This document shows, piece after piece, positions 45,559 through 53,817 of a stretch of DNA of 64,000 nucleotides. Numbering within the stretch: position 1 is the stretch's first letter; the number at the start of each line of letters is the position of its first letter. The DNA comes from Verrucomicrobiia bacterium. GTDB taxonomy: Bacteria; Verrucomicrobiota; Verrucomicrobiia; Palsa-1439. The DNA lies in the NCBI GenBank assembly GCA_022072455.1, contig JAJVHY010000016.1, positions 6,032 through 70,031 of the forward strand. The letters are read 5' to 3'. The notes beneath the pieces are model-generated. The model did not search any database, had not been told where the DNA came from, and saw only the letters and a program-made list of their open reading frames with translations. The translations under genes and the position numbers were made by a program.

Positions 45559-46344
45559 TCAAGACTTACCCCTCCGGCGCACGAGGAGCCAAGCAACTAA
45601 TCCCCCGAGGACTACTCCAATGATGATCAGGGGATACAGCCAAGACGCTGACGGCGCGGCTGATTCGCTGGCGGGGGATTGCGGTGTTCGTGGCGGAGAA
45701 ACGGGATTCGATTGGGTTTTGGGCGCACTGGTTGGAGCCGGGAATTCTCGTGGCGGCAGCGGTTTCCCAAACTCCACTTTCTCGTAGTAGTCCTTGTGCT
45801 CCTCCCACCAGCGTTGCCAAATTTCGATTTCTTTCTGACGAGCGTGAATGATAGGTCGCTTAAATTGTGGGGCATCGGGGAGATGCAAGCGCGAGAGCAC
45901 AAATATGGCACTTTGTGGTGGCGACGGATCACCCGGTTTTGTAATCGGGCTCTCGTAGAGCATCGGTGCTAATACCTTTACGGCAGCGGGATCTTGAAGG
46001 TAGATAATATCGTCCAACGCTTGCCCCAGCTTGTTTTCGTTGGGGCGCAGAATGTCACGAACGATGTCATCATAGTATAATTTTACACCCAATTTGGCGA
46101 GCGCTTTGCGCGCCCAAATCCGGCTTGGCTCTTCCGCCAAAATCGGGGCATTTGCAACAAGTTCCAGCGCGGGAATCAGATTCGTACGCCCCTCATTGAC
46201 AATCATCTTAATGGCGGCGACATCGTAAAGCTCCAAGCGGCGTGTCAGCTCAGCATCAGTGTAATTTGTCTCCGCAATAATCACTTGACTGGAAAGAAGG
46301 AGAAAGGCCACAGCAGAACCACTAGAAAGTGCGGTCTTCATCAT
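45559..46344 (-). CDS. Exported hypothetical protein with C-terminal membrane anchor
   Basis: A 261-residue protein with a signal peptide (SAVAFLLLSSQVIIAE), an alpha-helical HEAT-like middle ('LIPALELVANAPILAEEP', 'IWARKALAKLGVKLYYDD', 'PAAVKVLAPMLYESP'), a Pro/Ser-rich linker and one final transmembrane helix (WLYPLIIIGVVLGGLVAWLL) followed by basic residues. It would be periplasmic and anchored at the C-terminus. No family recognised. It starts in an ATGA overlap with the metalloprotease fragment, so the two were once one operon. Codon use is less GC-biased than its neighbours. Confidence 0.6.
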   Translation of the reverse strand: MMKTALSSGSAVAFLLLSSQVIIAETNYTDAELTRRLELYDVAAIKMIVNEGRTNLIPALELVANAPILAEEPSRIWARKALAKLGVKLYYDDIVRDILRPNENKLGQALDDIIYLQDPAAVKVLAPMLYESPITKPGDPSPPQSAIFVLSRLHLPDAPQFKRPIIHARQKEIEIWQRWWEEHKDYYEKVEFGKPLPPREFPAPTSAPKTQSNPVSPPRTPQSPASESAAPSASWLYPLIIIGVVLGGLVAWLLVRRRGKS

Positions 46345-46916
46345 GGCTCTCCACGTGCGCGCCGATTAAATTTTCTCCACTCATCACGAACAAGTCTGCA
46401 TGGATCACCCTCTTGTGCTGAATGCCACATCAAGCGAGTGTTGTCGCCGAGGGCGGCGGTCTCTAAATCTTTTAAGAAGCCAAGGGCATGGCCGATCTCG
46501 TGTGTGTCAATGTAGGCTGCGCCACCGGGATGATCATCTTGGACGAATGACACGGGCAAGAAAGTGTTGGGGGCGTTCCCCTTCGGTGTCCATCCGCCGG
46601 GCTGGATTGTTGAGCAGATGTTGGCCAGTGCTTTCACGTGGAACACTTGTAAATCCGCATTGGTGATTGTCCCCGAATACAAGTTTTGCCACTCGTCGCT
46701 CGACGTATTTTGATCACAAGGTGTCGTCATCGTATCCAATTTGTCGTTCGGCAGATCAAAATCATAGGGGAAATCCATCGCGATTTCATTCCAGACTGAG
46801 AAGAACACATTCGCCTGCTTCCCAAAGACTGCATTTAACTTCGTCTCGAGTTGAGCCGCTGTTGGCACCGTGACCGGTGTTGAGCCCACGTTTCCGGTTT
46901 CCGTGACATGATACAA
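46341..46916 (-). pseudogene. Truncated metzincin-like metalloprotease fragment
   Basis: A 191-residue reading frame with 'DTHEIGHALGF', the HExxH zinc motif, but the third ligand position of the metzincin HExxHxxGxxH pattern is Lys ('HEIGHALGFLK'). 'TRLMWHSAQ' looks like the Met-turn region of matrixins. The frame has no ATG before residue 47 and a stop codon lies directly upstream of the TTG used, so the 5' end is missing. The C-terminus overlaps the downstream gene by ATGA. I read it as the tail of a larger secreted protease cut off by a rearrangement. It may still be expressed. Confidence 0.6.
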
Positions 46917-47078
46917 TCATTGGGGTCAGATCTCCACACATGACAAATCCTCCTGAATCCGCTGAATTTGCTCCCATAACTCACGATTCGTCCTCTGTTC
47001 TTTTCGGTGCTCCATACCACCCAACTAACTCCGGTTCCGGCTTAGCCGAGTCGGAAGCGAAAGAGACTCCGACACCTG

Positions 47079-47280
47079 TCAAGCTGGTGATGATACGACG
47101 GAAGCCAGACGGTTTAGATTATCTGGGTTTTCATCGTGGTCATCTTCGTGACATCCCAAGTCTGGAACGCGATGTTACTCACAAGCGGGGAATTAACAAG
47201 GTGGGAATAGATCATAAGCTGCGCGTCATTGCTGACCGTCGTCAGCCGCGAGTCTGCGTCATACCCGAACTGGACGGCTG
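47079..47280 (-). pseudogene. RHS/YD-repeat protein fragment, frameshifted
   Basis: Reading the minus strand from 47280 gives 'VQFGYDADSRLTTVSND', then 'YSHLVNSPLVSNIAFQ' and 'TKMTTMK', a classic YD repeat, until a stop. After a one- or two-base indel the other frame continues 'DNLNRLASVVSSPA' and stops. C/G-ending codons show that it was once translated. The RHS core is missing on both sides. The plus-strand ORF over the same bases (46940-47281) has AT-ending codons and is chance. Confidence 0.75.
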
Positions 47281-47397
47281 AGCCACCCCAATTACGACCG
47301 CGAAGTCGAGCGGGGTGAGACGAACATTTCAGTGGATGGCTTGGTGCGGATCGCCAAAACGATCAAGGTGCACCTCCGCGATCTTGTGATCGACTGA
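47281..47397 (+). pseudogene. XRE-family regulator C-terminal fragment
   Basis: The frame gives 'SHPNYDREVERGETNISVD' followed by 'GLVRIAKTIKVHLRDLVID' and a stop. This is the second half of an XRE (Cro/CI) helix-turn-helix domain, where 'NY(I/V)xxVERGExNIS(V/L)xxLVRIAKAL' is typical. The first half is absent because the frame meets the RHS fragment at about 47281, and no start codon remains. It is a recombination remnant, too short to function. Confidence 0.7.
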
Positions 47398-47507
47398 TAA
47401 AGCCAATTGCCACTCCGTCCGCTTCCGCGGTGAGCTGTCAAATCCGATTCGAGGTTTGACTTGCTCGGCTCATTCTGCTACTTACCGCCCAACAAGGAGG
47501 TCGTTCT

Positions 47508-49952
47508 ATGCAGTCTTTGGGGAATCCCCGTGGGGGAGATGAAGCCACATCTCTGCCGTCGGGTTTTAAGTACTTGGTTGGCGCCGCCGCTCTCTTCATT
47601 GCCGGTTGCTCGGCATTCTTCTCGGTCAAAGGTCTCGGTTTGCTCTTCATCGGCTCGGCCACGGCCGTCATGATCATGGCCGCCAGCCTCGAAGTCGGCA
47701 AACTCGTGGCCGCCTCGTTCCTCTACCGGTATTGGAACGTCATCAGCCGGTCGCTCCGCACCTACCTCTTCATCGCCGTCATCCTGCTCATCGGCATCAC
47801 CTCGCTGGGCAACTACGGCTACCTCGCCCGCGCCTACGAGAAAACCCACACCCGCGTCACCCAGCTCGAAGACCAGATCGTGATGCTGGAAAAGGAAAAC
47901 GCCGACACGCAACGCCAGATTGACGCCGCGCGTGGTCAACTCAACAAGACCACCGACACCGGCAAAGAAAGCCTCGCCAGTCTCCAGGCCCGCATCGCCA
48001 CCGGCACCGCCTCGCTCGACCAAGCCCTCACGCGCCTCCAGGAAAAACGCACCACCGCCCAAGCCCGCCGCGATGCCGACATCACCGCGCTCACGCAACA
48101 ACTGGCCGGCCGCAACGACGCGTTGACCAAAGCGCTCGCCACCGAAGACGCCCTCATTGCCGGCTTCAACGACCAACTCGCCGTCCTCGACCGCGCGGTG
48201 GACGCCTACACCAAACAAGGCGGCCCCGGCTTCTTCAAAGTGGACAGCATCAAAAAAGGCGAAGACCTCCGTGACCGGCAAGCCAAACAACGCGCCAGCT
48301 TGACCGCCCAAATCGCCGAGCACCGCGAACTCCAGGAAAAACTCCGCCTCGAACTCACCGCCAACGTCGCCGCCGCCGACAAAGAAATCGCCGCCGTCCG
48401 GCAACAATTCGACACCAGCCTCGCCGCCCTCGACCTCGAAGAAAAAGAACTCCGCCAAGCCACCAAGGATTCCCTGGCCGGCGTTGAACAACAAGTCGCC
48501 GCCCTTCAAGCCCTCGGCCAGACCACGACCGTTTCCGGCAGCACTGCCATCGAGGCTCTCTACCAACGCATCCGCGCTCGCAACGACGAAATCCGCCACC
48601 TCAAAGATCAAATCGCCGCCACCGACATCGGCTCCTACCGGTTTGTGGCGCGGGCGTTCGACGCCTCGTCCGACAACGTCGTCAAATGGCTGACGCTCGC
48701 GCTCGTGCTCGTGTTCGATCCGCTGGCCGTCTGCCTCGCCGTCGGCTTCAACGTCGCCTTGATGCGCGACTTCGGCGGTAACCGCCGCTCCCCCCTCAGT
48801 GCGCCGGTCACCGAAACCAACGGCAACGGCTCCCGCCGGCCGCGCATGGCGACCATCGGCTTGAGCATCGTCCTCCTCGCTGCCGGCACGGGTGGCATTG
48901 CCGTCGCCGCGCACTACGGTATCGGCTCCTTTCGGCAAGCCGCCCAAAGCAAACACGCCAACCTCGTTCCCGGTAACAGCTTCGCCGTCGTCACGCTCCG
49001 GCCCGACGCCAAACCGGAAATGTTCGCGAACTACATCGGCGCGTTACCGGGCCAGTTGTTCAGCGAATTGCTCAAGAGCGGCTTTGACCAGCACGCCGAC
49101 GTCTACGCCTTTGCCAAATTCCCGGAAAAGAAAACTGACCAGCCCGTCATGCTGGCCGGCCTCGTCGCGCGGGTCACTGACCCGGTCGCCGCCGAAGCCG
49201 CGCTCGCCCGCATGGCCGACCAAATCAGCGCCGCCCTCCGCCCCGGCAACGCCCCCGCCCCGGCCAAAGGCCGCGCGATGATCCGCTTCGGACGCGGCCG
49301 GTATCTCGATTCCGAAGGTGGGTTCTTCACGTTTGGTTTGGTGGATCATTCCGCCGTGCTCCTCGTCGAACTCGAAGGCGATGCCGCCGCGCCCATTGTG
49401 GAAAACGAAATCCAAGCGTGTCTCACCACGCGCATCGACACCACGAGTGATACCGCCGCCAAACTCCCGGCCCGCGCACTGGCTCGCGAAGGTGTGGCCG
49501 GCGTTTGGCTTGATGCCGCGCGGTTCTTCGCCGGTCTGCCCAAGAATGCCGCCGCCGAAGTCCGCTATCAACAACTCCAACGCTTTGTGGATTTTGATCT
49601 CGTCCTGCAACTCAAGCCGGCCGGCGCCGATCACCTCGCCATTACCGCCGACTACGCGTACAAAGCCGACCGGTTCAAAGACCGGCTTCAACCGACCGCT
49701 CTCCAAACGCTCGCCACACTCGGCACCGGCACCGAAGCCGGCCTCGGCGGCCAACTGCTCGACCGGTGCGCCGACACGCTCGACTACGATTCGCTCATCG
49801 AACGCCTGCGCACGATGCTGGGCAGCGCGACTCCGACCGGCGCGCAAGAAGTACTCGTCGAAAAATCGTTCGCATCCGACCGCGAAGCGCAATTCATCGT
49901 CAGCGCCCGTGCCGCGACCCCGACCGGCGCACCTGTCGCTTCGGTGAAGTGA
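47508..49952 (+). CDS. Large membrane protein with phage-like N-terminus, coiled coil and periplasmic domain
   Basis: An 814-residue protein. Residues 20-110 have four hydrophobic segments ('FFSVKGLGLLFIGSATAVMI', 'ASLEVGKLVAASFLYRYW', 'SLRTYLFIAVILLIGITSLG'), a pattern I know from membrane proteins of T4-like phages and cyanophages. A long coiled coil follows (about 115-345), then two helices (about 375-400 and 430-455). The C-terminal 350 residues look periplasmic ('GNSFAVVTLRPDAKPEM') and resemble DUF3352-type proteins. No function assigned. AAGGAGG precedes the ATG, and TTGACT lies upstream. The next gene overlaps as GTGA. Confidence 0.75.
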   Translation: MQSLGNPRGGDEATSLPSGFKYLVGAAALFIAGCSAFFSVKGLGLLFIGSATAVMIMAASLEVGKLVAASFLYRYWNVISRSLRTYLFIAVILLIGITSLGNYGYLARAYEKTHTRVTQLEDQIVMLEKENADTQRQIDAARGQLNKTTDTGKESLASLQARIATGTASLDQALTRLQEKRTTAQARRDADITALTQQLAGRNDALTKALATEDALIAGFNDQLAVLDRAVDAYTKQGGPGFFKVDSIKKGEDLRDRQAKQRASLTAQIAEHRELQEKLRLELTANVAAADKEIAAVRQQFDTSLAALDLEEKELRQATKDSLAGVEQQVAALQALGQTTTVSGSTAIEALYQRIRARNDEIRHLKDQIAATDIGSYRFVARAFDASSDNVVKWLTLALVLVFDPLAVCLAVGFNVALMRDFGGNRRSPLSAPVTETNGNGSRRPRMATIGLSIVLLAAGTGGIAVAAHYGIGSFRQAAQSKHANLVPGNSFAVVTLRPDAKPEMFANYIGALPGQLFSELLKSGFDQHADVYAFAKFPEKKTDQPVMLAGLVARVTDPVAAEAALARMADQISAALRPGNAPAPAKGRAMIRFGRGRYLDSEGGFFTFGLVDHSAVLLVELEGDAAAPIVENEIQACLTTRIDTTSDTAAKLPARALAREGVAGVWLDAARFFAGLPKNAAAEVRYQQLQRFVDFDLVLQLKPAGADHLAITADYAYKADRFKDRLQPTALQTLATLGTGTEAGLGGQLLDRCADTLDYDSLIERLRTMLGSATPTGAQEVLVEKSFASDREAQFIVSARAATPTGAPVASVK

Positions 49953-50875
49953 ACTGGCGCTGGCCCAGCGTGATTCTGGCTGGCGTGTTGGTCATCGGTT
50001 GCCGCACGCCGAGGAAAAATGTGTCCGTCCAGCTGGTGGATGATTATCCCGCAGGCCGGTCTTCTGGCGTAGCTGGTAGGGGCGGCCCGCCGGGCCGCCC
50101 GTTTGGTCCCAGCGCAACGGACGAGTCGACGGCTCGTCCCAACCAAGCAAATTCCACTCCTGCGCCAACAAAAAATAATAATGTCGGAGCGGCCTCGGCG
50201 CCGGCCAGCCTCTCTACCGGTCGGGGCGACCCGCCGGGTCGCCCGTCTGTCTCCAGCGTGACGGACGAGCCGGCGGCTCTTCCCAACCAAGCCAGTTCCA
50301 CTCCTGCGCCAACAAAAAATAATAATGTCGGAGCGGCCTCGGCGCCGGCCAGCCTCTCTACCGGTCGGGGCGACCCGCCGGGTCGCCCGTCTGTCTCCAG
50401 CGTGACGGACGAGCCAGCGGCTCGTCCCTACCACGCGGACCCCGCGTTTGCACCGCCAAGCCCGCCGGCCGATCAAAGGCCCAAACCAATCATGCTCTCC
50501 GCTCTCGGCGGCCCCTTCAGCGCTACCAACCAAACACCATCTTCACTTTCAGTTCCCGGCATCACCCCGGCCACTCGCGCCGGTTCCCCGTCGATCGCCA
50601 ACATCCGACTTCGCATCCCCGACCAACGCAACGGCGCCGAGTCGCTCCTCCATTTCCGGCCCATCGCATTACCGGAAGCTGATGGCAAGCCGCTGGCCTT
50701 GCCGGAGTTGGCCGCGCAACCGATCTACGTCGAACCGCTCTTCGCCACGGAAGCCGAATGGCGCGACTGGCAACTCGCCCGGCAACGCGCCACCACCAAA
50801 ACCCGACAGGCCGAACGCGACAATCTCACCGATGGCCTCCAACGCTTCCTGCAACAAGGGGCGCGCGTTCCGTAA
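49949..50875 (+). CDS. Predicted lipoprotein containing palindromic-element-derived repeats
   Basis: A 308-residue protein starting at the GTG of a GTGA overlap. The N-terminus is a type II signal ('VILAGVLVIGCRTPR', Cys after VIG), so it should be lipidated. Residues 40-165 are low-complexity Gly/Pro/Arg/Ala and consist of three 24-residue segments translated from 72-bp palindromic DNA units, separated by 24-residue spacers ('STPAPTKNNNVGAASAPAS'). The C-terminal third is a compact domain ('ESLLHFRPIALPEADGKPL', 'EAEWRDWQLARQRATT'). No family recognised. It lies between the coiled-coil membrane protein and the porin, and may link them at the envelope. Confidence 0.7.
   Translation: MNWRWPSVILAGVLVIGCRTPRKNVSVQLVDDYPAGRSSGVAGRGGPPGRPFGPSATDESTARPNQANSTPAPTKNNNVGAASAPASLSTGRGDPPGRPSVSSVTDEPAALPNQASSTPAPTKNNNVGAASAPASLSTGRGDPPGRPSVSSVTDEPAARPYHADPAFAPPSPPADQRPKPIMLSALGGPFSATNQTPSSLSVPGITPATRAGSPSIANIRLRIPDQRNGAESLLHFRPIALPEADGKPLALPELAAQPIYVEPLFATEAEWRDWQLARQRATTKTRQAERDNLTDGLQRFLQQGARVP
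50074..50433 (+). repeat. Three 72-bp palindromic elements at a 144-bp spacing inside a coding frame
   Basis: Elements at 50074-50145, 50218-50289 and 50362-50433 are each exactly 72 bp and are separated by exactly 72 bp. Each has two hairpins: a GC-rich one (GGGCGGCCCG/CGGGCCGCCC in copy 1) and one with GACGAGCC/GGCTCGTC arms. The ends are TGGTAGGGGC (or CGGTCGGGGC) and TCCCAACCA/TCCCTACCA, the same ends as the element at 199-291. Copies 2 and 3 with their spacers are almost identical, so one 144-bp unit was tandemly duplicated. All lengths are multiples of three. Confidence 0.8.
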
Positions 50876-50950
50876 TTGCGCCGCCGGTTTCACGGCTTGA
50901 CAATTTTTCGGCGGAAGCAGACTCTTTCGGCATCCAACCGGAGGAGACAC

Positions 50951-52267
50951 ATGCGAAAACATACTGTGACGGTCGTCGGTTTGGCAGTTTTGTTAGCGGG
51001 ATTCGCGCACGCCGACGAGGCGGTGGATTACAAGAAGCTTTACGAAGAGCAAAAACAGCGCAACGATGATCTCGAAAAGCGCATCACCCTGATCGAAGAA
51101 CGCGGCAAAGAAGACCTCTACCTTGCCAAAGAAACCGTTCCCGAGACCACCGTTGGTTTCCTCGAAAAAGTTGAGTTGAGCGGCTTCGCGTCCGCCTCCT
51201 ACTTCTACAACTTCAACCGCCCCCTCGACCACGCCAATACCGGGCGCGGCTTTGACGTGAAACACAACGAGTTCATGATCAACAAAGCCGTCCTCACGCT
51301 TGAGAAACCGGTCGAGTACAACGCCTTCGACTGGCAGGCCGGCTTCGCCGCGCAACTCGTCTTCGGTCAGGACGTGGAATACATGCAAGCGTCAGGCCTC
51401 GACTTGGGCAGCAACGGCGACCTCTTCCTCGCCAACGTCACCCTCAACATTCCCATCGGCAATGGCTTGAAGGTCACGTTTGGCAAATACGGCACGATGC
51501 TCGGCTACGAAGCCAGTCTTACCGAAAACAACTACAACTGGTCCGGCGGCAATCAATGGACACTCATCGAACCATTCACCCACACCGGCCTCGCGCTCGC
51601 TTACAAAATCTCCGACGAAGCCGAAGTCCAACTCCTCATCAACAACGGTTGGGACAACGTCACCGACGACAACGGCAGCAAATCGTTCATGGGCTACTTC
51701 AACTACGCCCCCAACGACAACACCAGCTTCACCCTCGTCGGCTACGGCGGCCCCGAAGCCAATAACGATTCCGATTGGCGGCGCGATGCCGAAATTATCG
51801 TCAGCCATAAACTAACCCCGCACCTGACCGGCGTCGTCCAACTCGATTACGGCACCGAATCCGGCGCCCGGGTGATCGGGACCACCTTAACGACGAATTT
51901 CGTTGATCTCGCACAGACAATTCCCGGCAGCGTGGACGCCGAGCCGACTTTGGGCGGTCGCGCTGAATGGTACGCCGCCGGCCTCTGGCTGACTTACGAG
52001 AAGTCGGAAAAGTGGAACGCTACCCTGCGCACCGACTACCTGAACGACAACGACGGCGCGCGCACCTCCCAAGCGCCTTACCGGACCGAGTTCCCAATAA
52101 ACACCGGCCAGGAACTTTACAGCGTCACGCTCACACTCAACTACAAACCGATTCCCGAAATCCGCATCTCGCCCGAACTGCGCTGGGATCGTTCGTCGCT
52201 CCGCACCGCCTTTGACGGCCACCGGGATCAGGTGACTATTGGCGTCGGCGCGGCGTATTTCTACTAG
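50951..52267 (+). CDS. Outer-membrane beta-barrel porin (BBP2/OmpL-like)
   Basis: A 438-residue outer-membrane protein. Signal peptide 1-21 (TVTVVGLAVLLAGFAHA), a short coiled coil (about 25-50, 'KKLYEEQKQRNDDLEKRI'), then a beta-barrel of alternating strands ('VELSGFASASYFYNFNRPLD', 'LKVTFGKYGTMLGYEASL', 'LTLNYKPIPEIRISPELRWD') ending in a C-terminal aromatic (AAYFY), the usual Omp signature. The pattern fits the putative beta-barrel porin-2 family. The ATG follows GGAGGAGACAC. It lies 75 bases after the lipoprotein and just upstream of the aminotransferase, so it may admit amines or amino acids. Substrate inferred. Confidence 0.85.
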   Translation: MRKHTVTVVGLAVLLAGFAHADEAVDYKKLYEEQKQRNDDLEKRITLIEERGKEDLYLAKETVPETTVGFLEKVELSGFASASYFYNFNRPLDHANTGRGFDVKHNEFMINKAVLTLEKPVEYNAFDWQAGFAAQLVFGQDVEYMQASGLDLGSNGDLFLANVTLNIPIGNGLKVTFGKYGTMLGYEASLTENNYNWSGGNQWTLIEPFTHTGLALAYKISDEAEVQLLINNGWDNVTDDNGSKSFMGYFNYAPNDNTSFTLVGYGGPEANNDSDWRRDAEIIVSHKLTPHLTGVVQLDYGTESGARVIGTTLTTNFVDLAQTIPGSVDAEPTLGGRAEWYAAGLWLTYEKSEKWNATLRTDYLNDNDGARTSQAPYRTEFPINTGQELYSVTLTLNYKPIPEIRISPELRWDRSSLRTAFDGHRDQVTIGVGAAYFY

Positions 52268-52356
52268 CCTACCGGCCAACGACATCGGACTCGTGACCTA
52301 GCCCGGTTTGGGGGGCTGTGCTAGGGTAGTTTACCTCTCAGGAAAGGAGGTGTGAT

Positions 52357-53817
52357 ATGGACGAAAAACTCCAAACTCAAATCGAACCACACACCCAAGC
52401 CGTCATCCCGGAATCCATTCCGACCACCGCTCCAAAACCGCACAAAACGGTCGAAATCCTCCGCAAATCCGTCGAGTACCTTGACGTAGTCAGCGCCGGC
52501 AAGAAACTCGATCCCGACGACAAAAACCACATCATCAAACACACCCTCGAAAACTTCGATGACTACTTCAACAAGGGCTTCCTCCAATACCGGAAATCGG
52601 TCGCGGAAGCCGAGGACATCGCCGCCATCGAATGGACCGGCCAAGGCTCGATCATCGAAGACATCATGGGCCGCAAGTTCATCGACTGCCTCGGTGGCTT
52701 CGGCGTTTACAACATGGGCATCCGGCATCCCAAGATCATCGCCGCCGTCAAAGCCCAACTCGAACGCATGCCGCTCTCTTCACAGGAACTTCTCGACCCG
52801 CTGCGTGGTTTCCTCGCCGAACTCCTCGGCGAACTCGCCCCCGGCGACCTGCAGGAATGCTTCTTCATCAGCAACGGCACCGACGCCGTCGAAGGCGCGC
52901 TCAAGCTCGCCCGTCTCTACACCAAGAAAACCGGCTTCATCAGCACGACCGGCGGATTCCACGGCAAATCCATGGGCTCGCTCAGCGTCATGGGCCGCGC
53001 CGTTTACCGGAAACCGTTCCATCCGCTCCTGCCAGACATCTTCTTCGTGGACTACGGCGACATCAAAGACATGGAGCGCGAACTCCGCAAACTCCACGAC
53101 CTCGGCGAAGACATCGCCGCCATCATTCTTGAACCGGTGCAAGGCGAAGCCGGCGCCGTCGTCCCCCCCGAAGGCTACCTCCGCCGCCTCCGGCAACTCT
53201 GCGACGAATACGGCATCCTGCTGATCCTCGACGAAGTCCAAACCGGCATGGGCCGGACCGGCCGCGTCTTCGCCTGCGAACACGAAGGCGTCACGCCCGA
53301 CATCATCTGTCTCGGCAAAGCCCTCGGCGGCGGCGTCATGCCGCTCAGCGCGTTCATGAGCACGCCCAAAATCTGGAAAGTTTTGGAAGATAATCCCTTC
53401 CTCCACAGCTCGACGTTTGGCGGCAACCCCCTCGCCTGCGCCGCCGGTATCGCCGCGATCAACGTCATGCTCGAAGAAGAACTGCCAAAGCAAGCCGCTG
53501 AAAAAGGCGCATACCTGATGAAACGGCTCCGCTCCCTCCACGCGCTCTACCCGGAGATTCTCAAAGAAGTTCGCGGCAAAGGTCTGCTCATCGGCCTCGA
53601 ATTCTCCGACCGGTTCATCGGTTACCGGGTCGCCGCTGGTTTGTTCAAACGCGGCGTCCTCGTCGCCGGCACGTTGCTCAGCGCGCGCACCATCCGCATC
53701 GAACCGGCGCTGAACATCAGCTACGAACTGCTCGATAACATGCTCGACAAACTCAACGACACATTGAAGCAAGTCGAGAAGGAAACCAAAGACAAACCCG
53801 CCAAGCCGGCTCCATGA
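52357..53817 (+). CDS. Class III aminotransferase, putrescine aminotransferase-like
   Basis: PLP-dependent omega-aminotransferase of 486 residues. The cofactor region is 'LDEVQTGMGRTGRVFACEHE' and the Schiff-base Lys is in 'LGKALGGGVMPLSAF' (about residue 321). The 'LDEVQTGMGRTG' and 'PDIICLGKALGGGVMP' wording matches E. coli PatA (YgjG), and a 75-residue N-terminal extension is also seen there. Expected reaction: a diamine such as putrescine plus 2-oxoglutarate to 4-aminobutanal and glutamate. A GGAAAGGAGG ribosome-binding site gives the ATG. It overlaps the aldehyde dehydrogenase as ATGA, so the aldehyde is probably oxidised straight away. Other omega-amino acids remain possible. Confidence 0.85.
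   Translation: MDEKLQTQIEPHTQAVIPESIPTTAPKPHKTVEILRKSVEYLDVVSAGKKLDPDDKNHIIKHTLENFDDYFNKGFLQYRKSVAEAEDIAAIEWTGQGSIIEDIMGRKFIDCLGGFGVYNMGIRHPKIIAAVKAQLERMPLSSQELLDPLRGFLAELLGELAPGDLQECFFISNGTDAVEGALKLARLYTKKTGFISTTGGFHGKSMGSLSVMGRAVYRKPFHPLLPDIFFVDYGDIKDMERELRKLHDLGEDIAAIILEPVQGEAGAVVPPEGYLRRLRQLCDEYGILLILDEVQTGMGRTGRVFACEHEGVTPDIICLGKALGGGVMPLSAFMSTPKIWKVLEDNPFLHSSTFGGNPLACAAGIAAINVMLEEELPKQAAEKGAYLMKRLRSLHALYPEILKEVRGKGLLIGLEFSDRFIGYRVAAGLFKRGVLVAGTLLSARTIRIEPALNISYELLDNMLDKLNDTLKQVEKETKDKPAKPAP

Noticed and set aside
46341-46916. Intact zinc metalloprotease
   Set aside because: There is no ATG before residue 47, a stop lies directly upstream, and Lys sits at the third zinc-ligand position. 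Called a fragment instead.
46940-47281. 113-residue plus-strand ORF
   Set aside because: Codons end in A/T unlike the neighbours, and the opposite strand reads as a YD repeat with C/G-ending codons, so the ORF is chance.
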